From: Gracilaria vermiculophylla
Taxonomy: Eukaryota > Rhodophyta > Florideophyceae > Gracilariales > Gracilariaceae
Length of the DNA: 61,149 nt
Assembly: GCA_019155205.2 (NCBI GenBank)
Contig: JAHNZQ020000308.1
Coordinates: 3,115,114 to 3,176,262 of the forward strand
Reading direction: 5' to 3'
Positions 1 to 10,323 of this stretch are shown in pieces (the first letter of the stretch is position 1; each line of letters begins with the position of its first letter). The notes beneath the pieces were generated by a model. The model did no database searches. It had not been told where the DNA came from and worked only from the letters and a program-made list of their open reading frames with translations. The translations under genes and the position numbers were made by a program.

Positions 1-75
1 TATGATTGGTAGTATTGAGTGTCTCGCCTTTTTAGTGTAATTTCTAATGCAACCTAGTCGGTGCGACTGAGCCAC

Positions 76-83
76 TATATAAG
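76..83 (+). promoter_or_regulatory. TATA box upstream of the plus-strand repeat ORF
   Basis: TATATAAG lies about 120 bp before the ATG at 205, at a distance expected for a TATA box plus a short leader. It suggests that the plus-strand ORF of the repeat had its own promoter, or that this is the U3 part of a terminal repeat whose left end is outside the window. No other promoter element was recognised. Confidence 0.4.
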
Positions 84-204
84 TCGTGGTCGAGGCACCT
101 CCAAGTAAATCCAAGCCAGAGCTGGCGGACTTCCTTTGCATCCCCTCAACTTTCCCTTGCCCCTCTGACCTTCAATACCCCATGACTCCATAGGGCGGTT
201 CGTC

Positions 205-1614
205 ATGTTGGTAGCCTCGACGGAGTTCGCGGTCCGCACCCTGATGGCGTATCTCCAAGCAGCGGATGAAGGCGTAGCCTCCTACACTAGATGCCGCGAC
301 GGCTGCCTCTACTGGGACTCATCGTATCAACCGCCCGATGAACGTTTGCTCCCCTTATCGGCTTCCATCATCCGGGTCTTGCGCTCCTTTTGCATCCGAA
401 ACCTTGTTGAGGGCACTGCATGGAGTGAGTCCGAGGCAGAGACGCTGTTGGATTACAACCTCCAGGTGGCGTGGAATGACACGCCGCGCTTCTTTTGGTA
501 CGACTATGGCGAGGAAAAGTTCCACCCCACTGTGAGGAGTCCTAATGGAGACGATGACGGGCGAGCATACGCTGCCTTTTGCCCGTCTGGCGCCTTCTCA
601 GGTTCCTCAGGTGCTACGGCTCTGAGTACCCGACTATGACCCCTTGATGGAGAGTCTGGCGTTTGATGCACACCGTCGGTTACCGGCTCCTTCCCAGGAT
701 ATGGGCGCACCTCCTGAGGTTATAACTCCGCGGCCCGCCGGAGTGCCGAGTGCTCTCGCAGTGATGGCCTCCGTATCTCCTATGGAAGAAAATGAGATTG
801 TTCCCGTCCCGGTACCTCCTGCCTCAGTGGTGCAACCCTGGTTACAGAGCGTCCCTGCGCCGATTACTCAGCCTCGCCTGTGGAGCGTTCCAGTTCCCTA
901 ACCGCCGTCACCTCAGGTGTCGCCGACTCCGTCCTCGGTATTGCCGACCTCCACTGCGGAACCCGCGGAATCCCGTTGGGGAGCCCCTGTTTCAGCTGGT
1001 CCGCCGTCCGCGGCTCGTTCCGTGGCGGTTGTTGCGCCGTCAACGGAGGTGGCCGCATCGGGTGCACCGTCGGGAGGAGTCTCCTCTGGGGCTCTGGAAG
1101 CTGCCTTCCAGGAGTTGGTATAGGCGTGTCTGGTAACCAGTCGTCCTGCTCCAGCTTCTCCTATTGAGGCTCTGCGCGAGGCGCGTGCTTGGGTCTTAGA
1201 GCTCCACAAGGCCCAGGCGGACCGAGCCTCGATGGTGGCCCTCAAGGAAAGCCTGTCGGAGTTCTTTGAAAGCCAAGCGCTCACAGCGAAAGCGTGCCTC
1301 GAAGCGGAGTATTCCACACGATTCGGTGACCTGTACGTAATAGGACCCTTGAAATGGGAGCTACTTCCCTGTAGCGGCGACGTAAAAAATCCTTCAATTG
1401 GAGCCGAAGCTCCGTGAACGGTAGTTCCAATATAACTAGGCCGTGCCCGCATGCTCAGCGACACGTAGTGCCGCCGTGGAAGCATGCGCAAAGCGAGCAA
1501 CGGCATCCTGGAGGCGAAGAAGAGAACCCCAGGTACGGGATAGACTGCGGAGGCGAAAAACACTCCGATCGGGGGCCCCCTCCCCCTTTCCTGGACGGAA
1601 GCGCCTATGTGTAG
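205..1614 (+). pseudogene. broken plus-strand ORF associated with the gypsy element (gag-like or antisense ORF)
   Basis: A plus-strand coding region survives in pieces: an ATG-initiated 144-codon N-terminal part (205-639) rich in aromatic and acidic residues, a Pro/Val/Ser-rich middle (644-1123, in changing frames), and an Ala/Leu/Glu-rich, probably coiled-coil C-terminal part (about 1165-1420) that continues in other frames to a stop at 1612-1614. Frames change at least three times, so the gene is dead here. The C-terminal third recurs at about 5159-5600 in the next repeat unit, again convergent with a minus-strand chromodomain. I do not recognise the protein family. It could be an antisense ORF belonging to the gypsy element, as known for some plant Tat-lineage elements, or the gag of another retroelement. 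Confidence 0.45.
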
Positions 1615-2006
1615 AGGCGTTTCCGTGCCAGATTGGCGTGGTATCTTCTAATGAAGTTCTCCGGGATATGTTCCGGAGGTTCTTCCGTATCGTCCTTCAA
1701 GGTGTACCCGTACCATCGGACGTGGTACAGTACTCCTGCAGGGGCTCTTCGATGCGAGACAACATGATCCACCGCGTAGAGGATGTCGCCTTCAGGGGTC
1801 ATGATGGCATCGGGAGCCTCCAGGATAGGCTCACCGAGGGCGGTGATGCGGATCCCAGTATCCCGTGGTGCCGCTGCGCCTGAGGTTGTGGAATGAGGAA
1901 TCTCCGCGCGGTGTCCCTGAGGTGGGGTGGCGGGCATTCCCGGGAGGCTGGGTGTTGGGACTTTCGTCACCTTATCACGAAAGACGACATCCCTGAGCCC
2001 CTTCAC
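1605..2006 (-). pseudogene. chromodomain end of chromovirus integrase, copy A
   Basis: The frame ends in a typical chromodomain: a strand with YAVDHVV, a central VRWYGY block (the usual W-K-G-Y-type core), then an EEPPEHI helix region leading to the C-terminus. Chromodomains at the integrase C-terminus mark the chromovirus branch of Ty3/gypsy elements and are known to steer integration towards particular chromatin. The N-terminal part of this frame corresponds to the linker after the integrase core. It is separated from the core by a frame break near 2010-2160. Confidence 0.7.
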
Positions 2007-2156
2007 CTCAATGGCGACAGTATCCCTGTAGGTGGCCAGGACTCTGTATGGCCCTGAGGTGGTCGGCGCTAACTTGTGCGTGACGCCCGGCGGTTCATCG
2101 GAGGTTTTCCCGGGTTTCTCGAGGAAAACATCGTCGCCTTCCTTCAGGTGAGGGCG

Positions 2157-3037
2157 TTACATAACCTTGCGGTCGAAGTCCTGTTTGTACCTCCGCTGCG
2201 AGGCGTTGAATATCTCCTTTGCGCGGAAGAGGGCGTTCTCATATCGCCTTAGGATGGAGCGTTTGGCTTGCGCCGCTGTTGGAGTCTGTGGCCCATCCGC
2301 GGGGCGCGACGTGGCGCGTGCCGCGATGACGGCACTCGGCGGTATGCGCGAGAGCACCAAATTGAAAGGAGCAGTTCCCGTGGAGCGGTGCATCTGTAGG
2401 TTGTATGCATACGTGAGGGGTCCCACATACGCGTCCCAATCCTTCTGGTGGTCCGCGACGTAGTGCTTCAGTCTTGAGGTGATGGTTTTGCTGAACCTTT
2501 CCGCCTGTTCGTTTGTCTGGGGGTGATAGGCAGTTGTAAACAACTGCTTCATCCCCAACATTCCGGAAACGGCGCCGAAGAGTTTCGCCGCGAACTGGGG
2601 TCCATTGTCCGTGATGAGGTACAACGGTATCCCGTTGGGGTAAACCCATTGCTCCAGAAAGGTGTCAGCAATCACTGCTGCAGTAGTGCTCGGTAGGGGG
2701 ATGGCACGCGTGATCTTGGGAAAACGATCCGTGATCACGAGGATAAATCGGTACCCTCGCTCCGTCTCGAGGAGAGGACCTAAGATGTCCATGGCCCCAA
2801 AATCCAACGGTTCTGAAGGTGGGAACAGCGTGAGCGACGTCCAGTGTTTCCGTATTTTCCCCTAGCAGCGGCACAGGAATAGCAATCTGCCACCGTTTGG
2901 AAGGCGTCATTAGCCATGTTTGGCCAATAGAACTCCTTCCGAACGGTGAAATACATCCGAGATCCACCGGGGTGCCCGGCGAGGCGGGGGTAGTGCGAGA
3001 GATACAACACTCTCGCCCGTAACTTCGTCGGTACCAC
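2157..3037 (-). pseudogene. integrase (zinc finger and DDE core), copy A
   Basis: At 3037-2780 an H-H-C-C zinc finger is visible (HY..LAGH, then C-Y-S-C), followed by the DDE core (2807-2157). The first Asp is in GAMDILG, the second in ITDNGPQF, and the Glu in HPQTNEQAERF, so all three catalytic residues are present. The finger and the core are in different frames, which means at least one frameshift near 2800. The family function is 3'-end processing and strand transfer of retrotransposon cDNA. Confidence 0.8.
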
Positions 3038-3121
3038 CTTTTAGAGAGTCCATCCAGGGGGGCGCGGCGTACAAGCACGCCGTCTCGGTCGACGTCGAAT
3101 GACGATGTCAAACTCCCCACA

Positions 3122-4020
3122 GTGGCTAGGCCCTCCTTACAGTACGCATCCGTACTCTGTTCCTTCAGGAACTCCGCCACAGTGATGGGGAGAACTTCCT
3201 TCTTCTCCTCCACAAGGGCCATCACCTCAGGGAGTCTACTATACTTTCCTCCAGGTTCACTACGTTCCAAACATTCTCTATCGGATATTTCTTTCCTGTC
3301 GGCCTCCCGGATAACCAGACACGGGATGTTGTCCTCCAAAAGTGTTTCATCTTCGCCATCGGTGGAGATTCGCGTGAGGGTGTCCACTGCCTGATATTTT
3401 ATGCCAGGACGGTAGAAAATGTCAGACTCGTACTCCAGGAGGCGTAGCCTCCATCTTTCAAAGCGGCCGGAAGCACCCGTCAAAAATAGTATCCACTTTA
3501 TTGGTGCGTGGGCCATCCTAAAGGTGAAGCGCGCGCCTTCCAGGTATGGGCGTAAAAGCAAAACCGCCCACACGATGGCGTGACATTCGCGCTTTGAGGT
3601 GGAATAATTCCGTTCCGTAGGGGAGAGGCTGCGACTCCAATACCCGATGGGTTGAAGACCACCTTCAGGTTGCTCCTGTAGGAGGGCACGTCCGACCTGA
3701 TATTCACAGGCGTCAGTGTCCAGCACCGTTCGGCCGTGCCGCTTCGGAAGTACCAAGATTGTTGGTTCTATTAGTCTCCTCTTCAGGGTATCGAAGGCTT
3801 CAAACTCCTCATCCGTCAAGACAGCCAATTCCGTCGGCTTGTCCTTCTCCAAGAGGCAATTTAACGGCGCCGCTATACTGGAGAAATTTTGGTACAAACC
3901 TCCGGAAGACGTTACAAAACCCAAGGAAGGAGCGGAGCACCGTCTGGTTTGTGAGAAGGCGAGCTTCCTTGATGGCGTCCTGAGTTTTCCTGGAAACCTG
4001 TAGGCGGCCCGGAAGCACAA
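3122..4020 (-). pseudogene. RNase H domain of gypsy pol, copy A
   Basis: The frame holds the RNase H segment following the RT: a TDEEFEAFDTLKRRL connection, then VLDTDACEYQVGRALLQ (first catalytic Asp region), the GYWSRSLSPTERNYS block with the KRECHAIVWA helix (catalytic Glu) and the closing stretch with YRPGIKYQAVDTLTR. In active relatives this last block reads as ...N..AD.LSR, so the final Asp is retained. It overlaps the RT frame at its upstream end because of a frameshift around 3810-4020. Confidence 0.75.
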
Positions 4021-4696
4021 CGTGCCCCAGGTGATCCACCGACGACTTGAAAAAGAAACATTTCTTCAGCTTTAAGGTGAGTCCAGCATCCTTTTGGAGT
4101 TGGAGCCCGTGCTTCACATGAATGAAGTGCTCCTCCACGCTGCGGAAGTACATGATGACGTCATCGATATACACCAAGGCGTACTGCCACTTCACCTTTG
4201 ACAAAATAATTTCCACCGCTCGTTGGAATGTAGCGGGTGCATTCTTCAATCCAATTGGCATCCTTAAGAATCCGAAGATCCCACAGTGCGAGGTGAACGT
4301 TGTCTTATCCTTATCGGAGTCGTCCATCTCAATCTGCCAGTAGCCGCTATTGGCATCCAGCGTGGAGAACACGGACGCATCGCCTAAGGAGTCGATACAT
4401 TCATCCATCCGGGGTATCGGGTACGAATCGCGTACCTTCACCTCGTTAAGGCGCCTGTAGTCAATACAGAACCTAAGGGAGCCATCTTTCTTTTTGACAA
4501 ACACCACCGGGGAGGCCCATTTGGAATTGGAAGGCTCTATAACGCCCTTCTCCAGCATCCGGTTGACCTCATCGCGTTCAAAGTCGCGCGCGTGGGGTCC
4601 GGCCCTCCTCGGGAGTTGATGTACCGGCTTAGCATCGGGTGTGAGCTGAATCCTGTGCTTGGCCAGGCTGACCTGACCCAGGCGACCAGTCCACAT
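3809..4696 (-). pseudogene. reverse transcriptase domain of gypsy pol, copy A
   Basis: All Ty3/gypsy RT blocks are seen in order: a P-R-R-A-G-P spacer, MLEKGVIEPSNSKWASPVV, KKDGSLRFCIDYRRLN, FSTLDANSGYWQI (first catalytic Asp), FLRMPIGLKNAPATFQR and the YIDDV active site, then the thumb region with LGHVV. The catalytic YIDD is intact, unlike copy B. In-frame sequence starts at 4696, but this is inside the original polyprotein, so the ATG is not a genuine start. Confidence 0.85.
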
Positions 4697-4759
4697 ATCC
4701 TAAAAGGCGGATAGCATTTCCACTATCCTGTGGCGATACCCTTCGAAATCATCGCCAAT

Positions 4760-5156
4760 TTAGAGCTTCTCCTGCCAGGTGGCAGGATTCTCTTCCTCTG
4801 GAGCCGAGGAAGTCGCTTCCGCCTCCATGGTGGCGATTGGAACGCGGTCTGCTAGGTCTTCCGATCGAGGAAGGTGAGCCAGTCCTGCAGGGGCGGGTAG
4901 TGCCAGTCCGACGACTGTTTCTTTCTGGAGCCGTAACGGCGACTCCTTGAGGTTAGCGAGCACGACCCTGAAGGGAATGTTCGGTATTACTTCCATAACA
5001 CCGTTCGCCATCATGGAGTGCTGCTTCGTCGTAAGGTGTGGTCTCCCCTGTATGATTGAAAGGCCAGATGCAGACGTCTGCACCCAGACTTCGGCCTGAA
5101 TCCTCGCCGGTATTTCAATGCTCTTCACCACTCGGAGCTTTTTCGACTGCGTCTCC
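4760..5156 (-). pseudogene. linker between protease and reverse transcriptase, copy A
   Basis: This frame matches the stretch that follows the protease in gypsy polyproteins: a segment with QHSMMANGVMEVIPNIPFRV, VLANLKESPLRLQKETVVG and an acidic Glu-rich tail. The same region exists in copy B at 8727-9160. Above 5156 the frame runs on by chance into sequence antisense to the plus-strand ORF fragment, so the true homologous part stops there. Confidence 0.6.
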
Positions 5157-5158
5157 GC

Positions 5159-5614
5159 TGCTTCTGTGGAGGCTTTGTGCGGGGCTCGTACCTGGGTCCC
5201 AGAACTCCATAAAGCCCGGACGGACCGAGCCTCGATGGCGGCTATCAGGAAAAGCTTGGCGGAGTTATTCAAGAACCAAGCGCTCACGGCAAAAGCTCGC
5301 CTCGAAGCGGAGGACGCGATGCGACTCGGTGACTGGTAGGTTAAGGAAACCCTGGCGATGGGAGTTAGTCCCTGGTAGCGGTGGAATAAAGGATCCTTGA
5401 GTTGGAGCAGAAGCTCCGTGAAAAGGAGTTGCAATACAAATAAGCCGTGTCCGCGCGCTCATGGACACGAAGCGCCGCCACGAAGGCGTGCAAAAAGCGG
5501 GCAATGGCGTTCTGGAGGCGAAAAAGAGAACTACAGGTGGGGAAGAGATAGCGGAAACGAAAAACAACTCCGGTTGAGGGCCCCCTCCCCCTCTCGTAAA
5601 CGGAAGCGTCTATG
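5159..5614 (+). pseudogene. 3' fragment of the plus-strand repeat ORF, copy B
   Basis: This stretch is homologous over its length to about 1165-1615, including the coiled-coil-like segment (ELHKARTDRASMAAIRKSL against ELHKAQADRASMVALKESL) and the proline-run end. Only the 3' part is present; the 5' half and any upstream promoter were lost at the junction with copy A near 5156. Several stops interrupt it. As in copy A it is convergent with the chromodomain end of a minus-strand pol. Confidence 0.6.
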
Positions 5615-6161
5615 CGGAGAGGCGTTTCCGCACCATATTTGCGTTCTATCATCTGATAAAGTTCTCCAGAATGTGTCCCGGAGGTTCTGGCGTGTCTTCC
5701 TTTGAAGTGTACCCGTATCAACGGACGCTGTGCCGTGTATTTGCCTTGGTTTTTCGGTGGGGGACGATATGGTCTACCGCGTTGAGGATATCACCTTGAG
5801 GGGTCATGATGGCGTCTGAAGCTTCCATCTATGGTTCCCCAAAAGGTGTTGTGAGGTTTTCAGTATTCAGCGGTGCCGTCGCTTCTGAAGTGTTCGGATG
5901 AAGAAGCTCAATGCGTGTTCCCTGAGTTGGGGTGAAGGGCATTCCCGAAGAGCTGGGCGGCGGGACTTTCGTCGCCCCAACACGGGAGACGACGTCTCGG
6001 AGACTGTTTATCTCAATGGCAACAGTAAGCCCATATGTGTCCAGGACTATGTAAGGCACTGAGGTGTTCGGTGCCAGCTTGAGCTTGACGTCCGGGGCTT
6101 CTTCGAATGTCTCCCCAGGTTTTTCGGGTAAAACATCGTTGCCTTCCTTCATGTGAGGACC

Positions 6162-7043
6162 TTACTTCACCTTCTGGTCAAATTCCTGTTTACGTCTCCT
6201 CTGCGAGGCATTGAGTCTCTCCTTTGCGAAAGAGAGTGCGTGCTCATACCGTTTTAAGATGGAGCGTTTTGCTTGCCCCGCTGTTGGTACTTGTGGCTCA
6301 TCCGACGGGTGCGCCGTGGCGTGTGTTGCAATGAAGGTGCTACGCGGTATGCGTGAGAGCACCAGATTGGAAGGAGCAGATCCCGTGGAGCGGTGCACCT
6401 GCAGATTGTATGCATACGTGAGCGGGTTCATATATGGGCCCCAATCGGTCTGGTGGTCCGCGACGTAGTCCTCTAGCCTTCAGGCGATGGTTTTATTAAA
6501 CCTCTCCACTTGTGCGCTGGTCTGTAGGTGATAGGCAGTCGTGAACAACCGCTTCATCCCAAGCATTCTAGAGATGGCACTTGATAGCTTTGCCGCAAAC
6601 TGGGAACCGCTGCCCGTAAGGAGCTACAACGGTATCCCATATGGGTAAAGCCAGTACTCCAGAAAGGCGTCGGCAATTACTGCTGCAGTGGTGCTCCAGA
6701 GAGGAACGGTGCGCGTGAGCTTCGAGAGCCGATCAGTGATCACAAGGATAAATCGGTACTCTCGCTACGTGTTTGGGACAGGGCCCAAAATGTCCATGGC
6801 CACGAACTCCAAAAGTCCTGGAGGCGGGAACAGAGTGAGCGGCGTCCGGTGTCTACGGACATTCCCCTTCACGGCGGCGCACGAGTGGCAAACCGCCACC
6901 GTTTGGAAGGCCTCATTAGCCTTTTTCGGCCAATAGAACTCCGTCCTTATGGTGAAATACATGCGCGATACACCAATGTGCCCGGTGAGGTGGTCATAGT
7001 GTGAGAGATACAGCACTCTCGCCCGTAGTTTCGTCAGGACCAT
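6162..7043 (-). pseudogene. integrase remnants, copy B
   Basis: The zinc finger (HYDHLTGH, then C-H-S-C, 7043-6850) runs in one frame into the start of the core with the first catalytic Asp in VAMDILG. The middle of the core carries stops, and only the C-terminal part (6431-6162), with LTYAYNLQVHRSTGSAP and the following linker, is open. This is clearly the counterpart of the copy A integrase and inactive. Confidence 0.7.
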
Positions 7044-7867
7044 CTTTCAGAGGGCTCCGTCCAGGGGAGCGTGGCATACCAGTACACAGTCTTCGTCAAC
7101 ACCATATGAGGCTGTTAGACTCCCCACAGTCGGGAAGACTCTCCTTGTAGTACCCATCTGTACTGTGCTCATTCATGAACTCTACTTTGATGATGGGGAG
7201 ACTTTCTCTCATCTCTACAATAGGGGCCATCACCTCAGGGAATCCACTACACTTACCTACAGGTTCACAGCATTCCAAGCATTCTCCATTGGATACTTTT
7301 TTCCTGTCGGCGTCCTGGATGATCAGACATGGAATTATGTTTTACAAGGGTTTTTGTCTTCTCTCTCGGTGGAGATTCGCGAAAGTGAGTCCGCAGCCTG
7401 GTGGTTTATGCCAGGACAGTGGAAGATGTCAAATTCGAACTCTGGAAGGTGTAGCCTTCACCTTTCCTGGCAACCGGGAGCATCCGTCAAAGACAGTATC
7501 CACTTTAATGGTCCGTGGTCCGTACTCAAGGTGAAACGCACGCCTTCCAGGTACGGGCATAAAAGCAACACGGCCCATACGATGGCGAGACATTCGTGCT
7601 CCGGGGTGGAATAGTTCCGTTCCGTCGGTGAAAGGCAGCGAGTCCAGTATTCAATAGGTTGAAGTTCACCTTTATGTTGTTGCTGTAAGAGGGATCATCC
7701 GACCTGTTATTTATAAGCGTCTGTGTCCGGCACCATCCGGCCGTGCCGCTTCGGAAGTATCAAGATCGGTAGCTCTATTAGTCTCCTCTTCAAGATGTTA
7801 AAGGCTTCAAACTAGTCATCCGTCAGGGTAGCCAATTGCCTCGGCTTTTCTTCCTCAAAGAGGCGAT

Positions 7868-8562
7868 TTAAAGGCGGCGCAATGCGTGAAACGTTCGGAA
7901 AAAACCCCAAAGGCTGTTACACAACCCCAGGAAGGAACGGAGCTGCATATGGTTTGCGTGAAGATGAGCTTCCTTGATGGCGTCCTGAGTTTTGGTGGGA
8001 ACCTGTAGGCGGCCTAAAAGCACGACCGGCCCCAGGTAATCTACTGAGGACTTGAAAAAGAAACATTTCTCCAGCCTCAAGGTGAGTCCAGCATCCTTTA
8101 AGAGTTGCAGCACGTGTTTCACATACACAAAGTCCTCCTCCACGGTGCAGGAGTACATAATTACAACATCAAATACAAAACGGCGTACGGCCACTTCACT
8201 TTTGACAGGAATATGTCCACCGCTCGTTGGATCGTAATGGGTGCGATCTTCATTCCAAATGGCATCCTTTGGAATCGGAGAATTCCAAAGAGCGAGGTGA
8301 TTGTTTTCTTATCCTTGTCGGAGTCATCCATCTCAATTTGCCAGTAGCCGCTGTTACCATCCAGCGTGAAGAAAACGGATTCATCACCTAAGGAGTCAAT
8401 ACATTCATCCATACGGGGTATCGGGTACGAATCGTGTACCGTATCCTTACTGAGGCGTCTATAGTCAACGCAAAACCTCAAAGAACCATCTTTCTCCTTT
8501 ACAAACACCACTGGGGAGGCCCATTCGGAAGTGTAGGGATCGAGGACGCCCTTTTCTAGCAT
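7868..8562 (-). pseudogene. reverse transcriptase remnants, copy B
   Basis: The first part (8562-8161) keeps WASPVVFVKEKDGSLRFCVD and TLDGNSGYWQIEM, then loses frame exactly at the active site. Where copy A has YIDDV, a one-base loss shifts the frame, and the restarted frame (8194-7868) shows F-D-V-V, so the second catalytic Asp is also replaced. RNase H remnants continue below 7860 to about 7100 with further stops. Confidence 0.75.
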
Positions 8563-9129
8563 CCACTGGACCTCATTGCGTTCAAAATCGCGCGCACGGG
8601 GTCCGGCCCTCCTCGGGAGTTAGGTTACCGGCTTTGAATTAGGTGTGAGCTAGATCCGGTGCTTGGCTAGGCTAACCTAGCTCAGGGGACCAGACCACAT
8701 GTCCGCAAAGGTGGATAGCATCTCCACTATCCTATGGCAATACTCTTCGAAATCTTCGCCAATTCGGAGCTTCTCCTTCTAGGTGGCAGGATTCTCTTCC
8801 TCTGAGTTCCTTGATGTCGCTTAAGCTTCCATGAAGGCGATTGCATCGCGTTCCGCAAGGTACTTCGCAAGAGGCAGGTGAGACAGTCCTGCAGGGGCGG
8901 GTAGTGCCGATCCGACAACAGTTCCTTTCTGGAGCCGTAACGGCGACTGCTTCAGGTTGGCAAGCACGACCCTAAAGATGATGTTCGGCACTATTTCAAT
9001 AACGCCGTTCGCCATCATGGAGTGCTGCTCCGTTTTCAGGTAGGGACTTCCTTATAGGAATGAAAGGCCGGATGCAGAGGTCTGCCCAGAAACTTCGGCT
9101 TGACTCCTAGTGGGAATTTCGAAATTCTT

Positions 9130-9597
9130 CACCACCCGAAGCTTATTTGACTGCGTCTCCTTTGAAATACTATCCACATGACGCACCATGTGGTCCGGTC
9201 CCGGAGATGCGGATACGATAACTCTAAGGGCGGCGTCGTGAAACGTCACCTTCCGCAGGCGTTGGTATACTGCGCGTGCATACCGATCCACATAGGAAGT
9301 GCCCAATATGCATTGTGCCGCCAAGTTGATCGCCACGAGAAATCACACCCTCACCTGTAAGTAGCCGAGCCGGAGATACGTGGATAACGCTCCGAGAATG
9401 TTCACCGCTCGATGCGACGCATCGTGCATCGTACGGAGCGTGCCAGTCCGCAAAGAGCCGAGAGCAGACTGCGGGCGCACGTCGGCGTGCACCATATTGG
9501 GGCCAGCTCCACTGTGGAGGATAGTGCACACCGTTATGGAACCAAGCAGAGAGCATCCTAGAGAAGCTAACACTTTGTAATTCTCACGGCGGAGCAT
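9130..9597 (-). pseudogene. retropepsin-like protease, copy B, catalytic Asp lost
   Basis: The frame 9597-9343 shows the retropepsin core ILHSGAGPNMV followed by a G-A-L-type strand. The continuation in a second frame (9336-9130) shows the conserved ILGTSYVDRY block and the following strand. The expected D-S-G active site reads H-S-G (codon 9514-9516), so the enzyme would be dead even without the frameshift. In gypsy elements this protease would cut Gag-Pol. Confidence 0.6.
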
Positions 9598-9741
9598 GTA
9601 AACATATTCCTCAAAGGCATCGAATAAGCCGGAAGGAATTGGGAGCCCCGGCGATTGTTCATCGATGGAACAGATGGCTTCTCCCCCTTTCCTAAAGGCG
9701 ATCTCCGTGAGCTGAGGCTCGATGATAAGGAGCCACGGGTG

Positions 9742-10293
9742 TGGTACTGTCAGCCCTCATTTCGAGGTAATAGAGAACAACGTCTGTTCGGAGTTTTTGT
9801 GGACTCCAAAGGTGCGTGTTCGTAAAGGTGGTCTCCGATATCCGCTGTCGCGAGCCAAGGGAATTCTTAAATGGGATCCGCAAATATAAAGCGGAGGGGG
9901 AGGTTCACTGGGTGGACATTGCTCCTAAAGGCGCTGCTATGATGCGACCTGGGGATCGGCGGCTTCCAAAAGTGAGGACGATCGACAAAAGTCTTCAACC
10001 GGAAAAGTAGACGAAGACTCAAGGGTGCTTGTCTTTACTTCCCCAGAGGTGGAGCTCTACCCGCAGATTAAGTATGGAGCCGGGAGCCCGCCTCGGCAGG
10101 TCTCACTACTGTAGTGGTTACCTGCATTAAGTAACTAAAATAAATACAAATTATACCGTCCCTTAAGGATACTGTAGCGCACGCCGGCAGAATTATCCGC
10201 CACGCGGCTCAGCTAATAAAATACGAGCCCTCCTTAGGAATATCATGCCATAAAGCCGCACCACCATATTTCCTTAGGAGCCACTGTACTACA
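9742..10293 (-). repeat. LTR-like direct repeat, left copy
   Basis: On the plus strand this begins TGGTACTGTCAG and ends CCACTGTACTACA. It aligns along its whole length with 12194-12743, including an AATAAAATACGAGCCCTCC block near the right end. The TG...CA ends are typical of LTRs. Divergence is considerable, with indels visible by eye, so the pair is old. Confidence 0.5.
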
Positions 10294-10323
10294 AGGGGAT
10301 CCTCTACGAGTGACCCAGAAGGT

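Larger units (their letters stand above)
1605..5156 (-). mobile_element. Ty3/gypsy chromovirus remnant, copy A (pol without protease)
   Basis: Reading on the minus strand from 5156 down, the order is post-protease linker, reverse transcriptase, RNase H, integrase zinc finger, integrase core and chromodomain. This is the order of Ty3/gypsy chromoviruses. The reading frame shifts several times, so no full polyprotein survives, but individual domains are well kept. The protease and gag that should lie above 5156 are missing: the sequence switches abruptly into the plus-strand ORF fragment of copy B. No LTR could be recognised at either end of this copy. Confidence 0.85.
5640..9700 (-). mobile_element. 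Ty3/gypsy chromovirus remnant, copy B (protease to chromodomain, heavily decayed)
   Basis: A second minus-strand pol is collinear with copy A at an offset of about 4 kb. It keeps more of the 5' side, including a recognisable protease at about 9130-9597, but is more decayed. Its reverse transcriptase active site is frameshifted, integrase is split by stops, and the chromodomain at about 5650-5830 is barely readable. No intact protein can be made. The same genome lineage therefore holds at least two related chromovirus copies in tandem orientation. Confidence 0.8.

Noticed and set aside
913..1563. A 216-residue minus-strand open frame
   Set aside because: It is the antisense shadow of the Pro/Ala-rich plus-strand ORF and shows no gypsy or other motif of its own.
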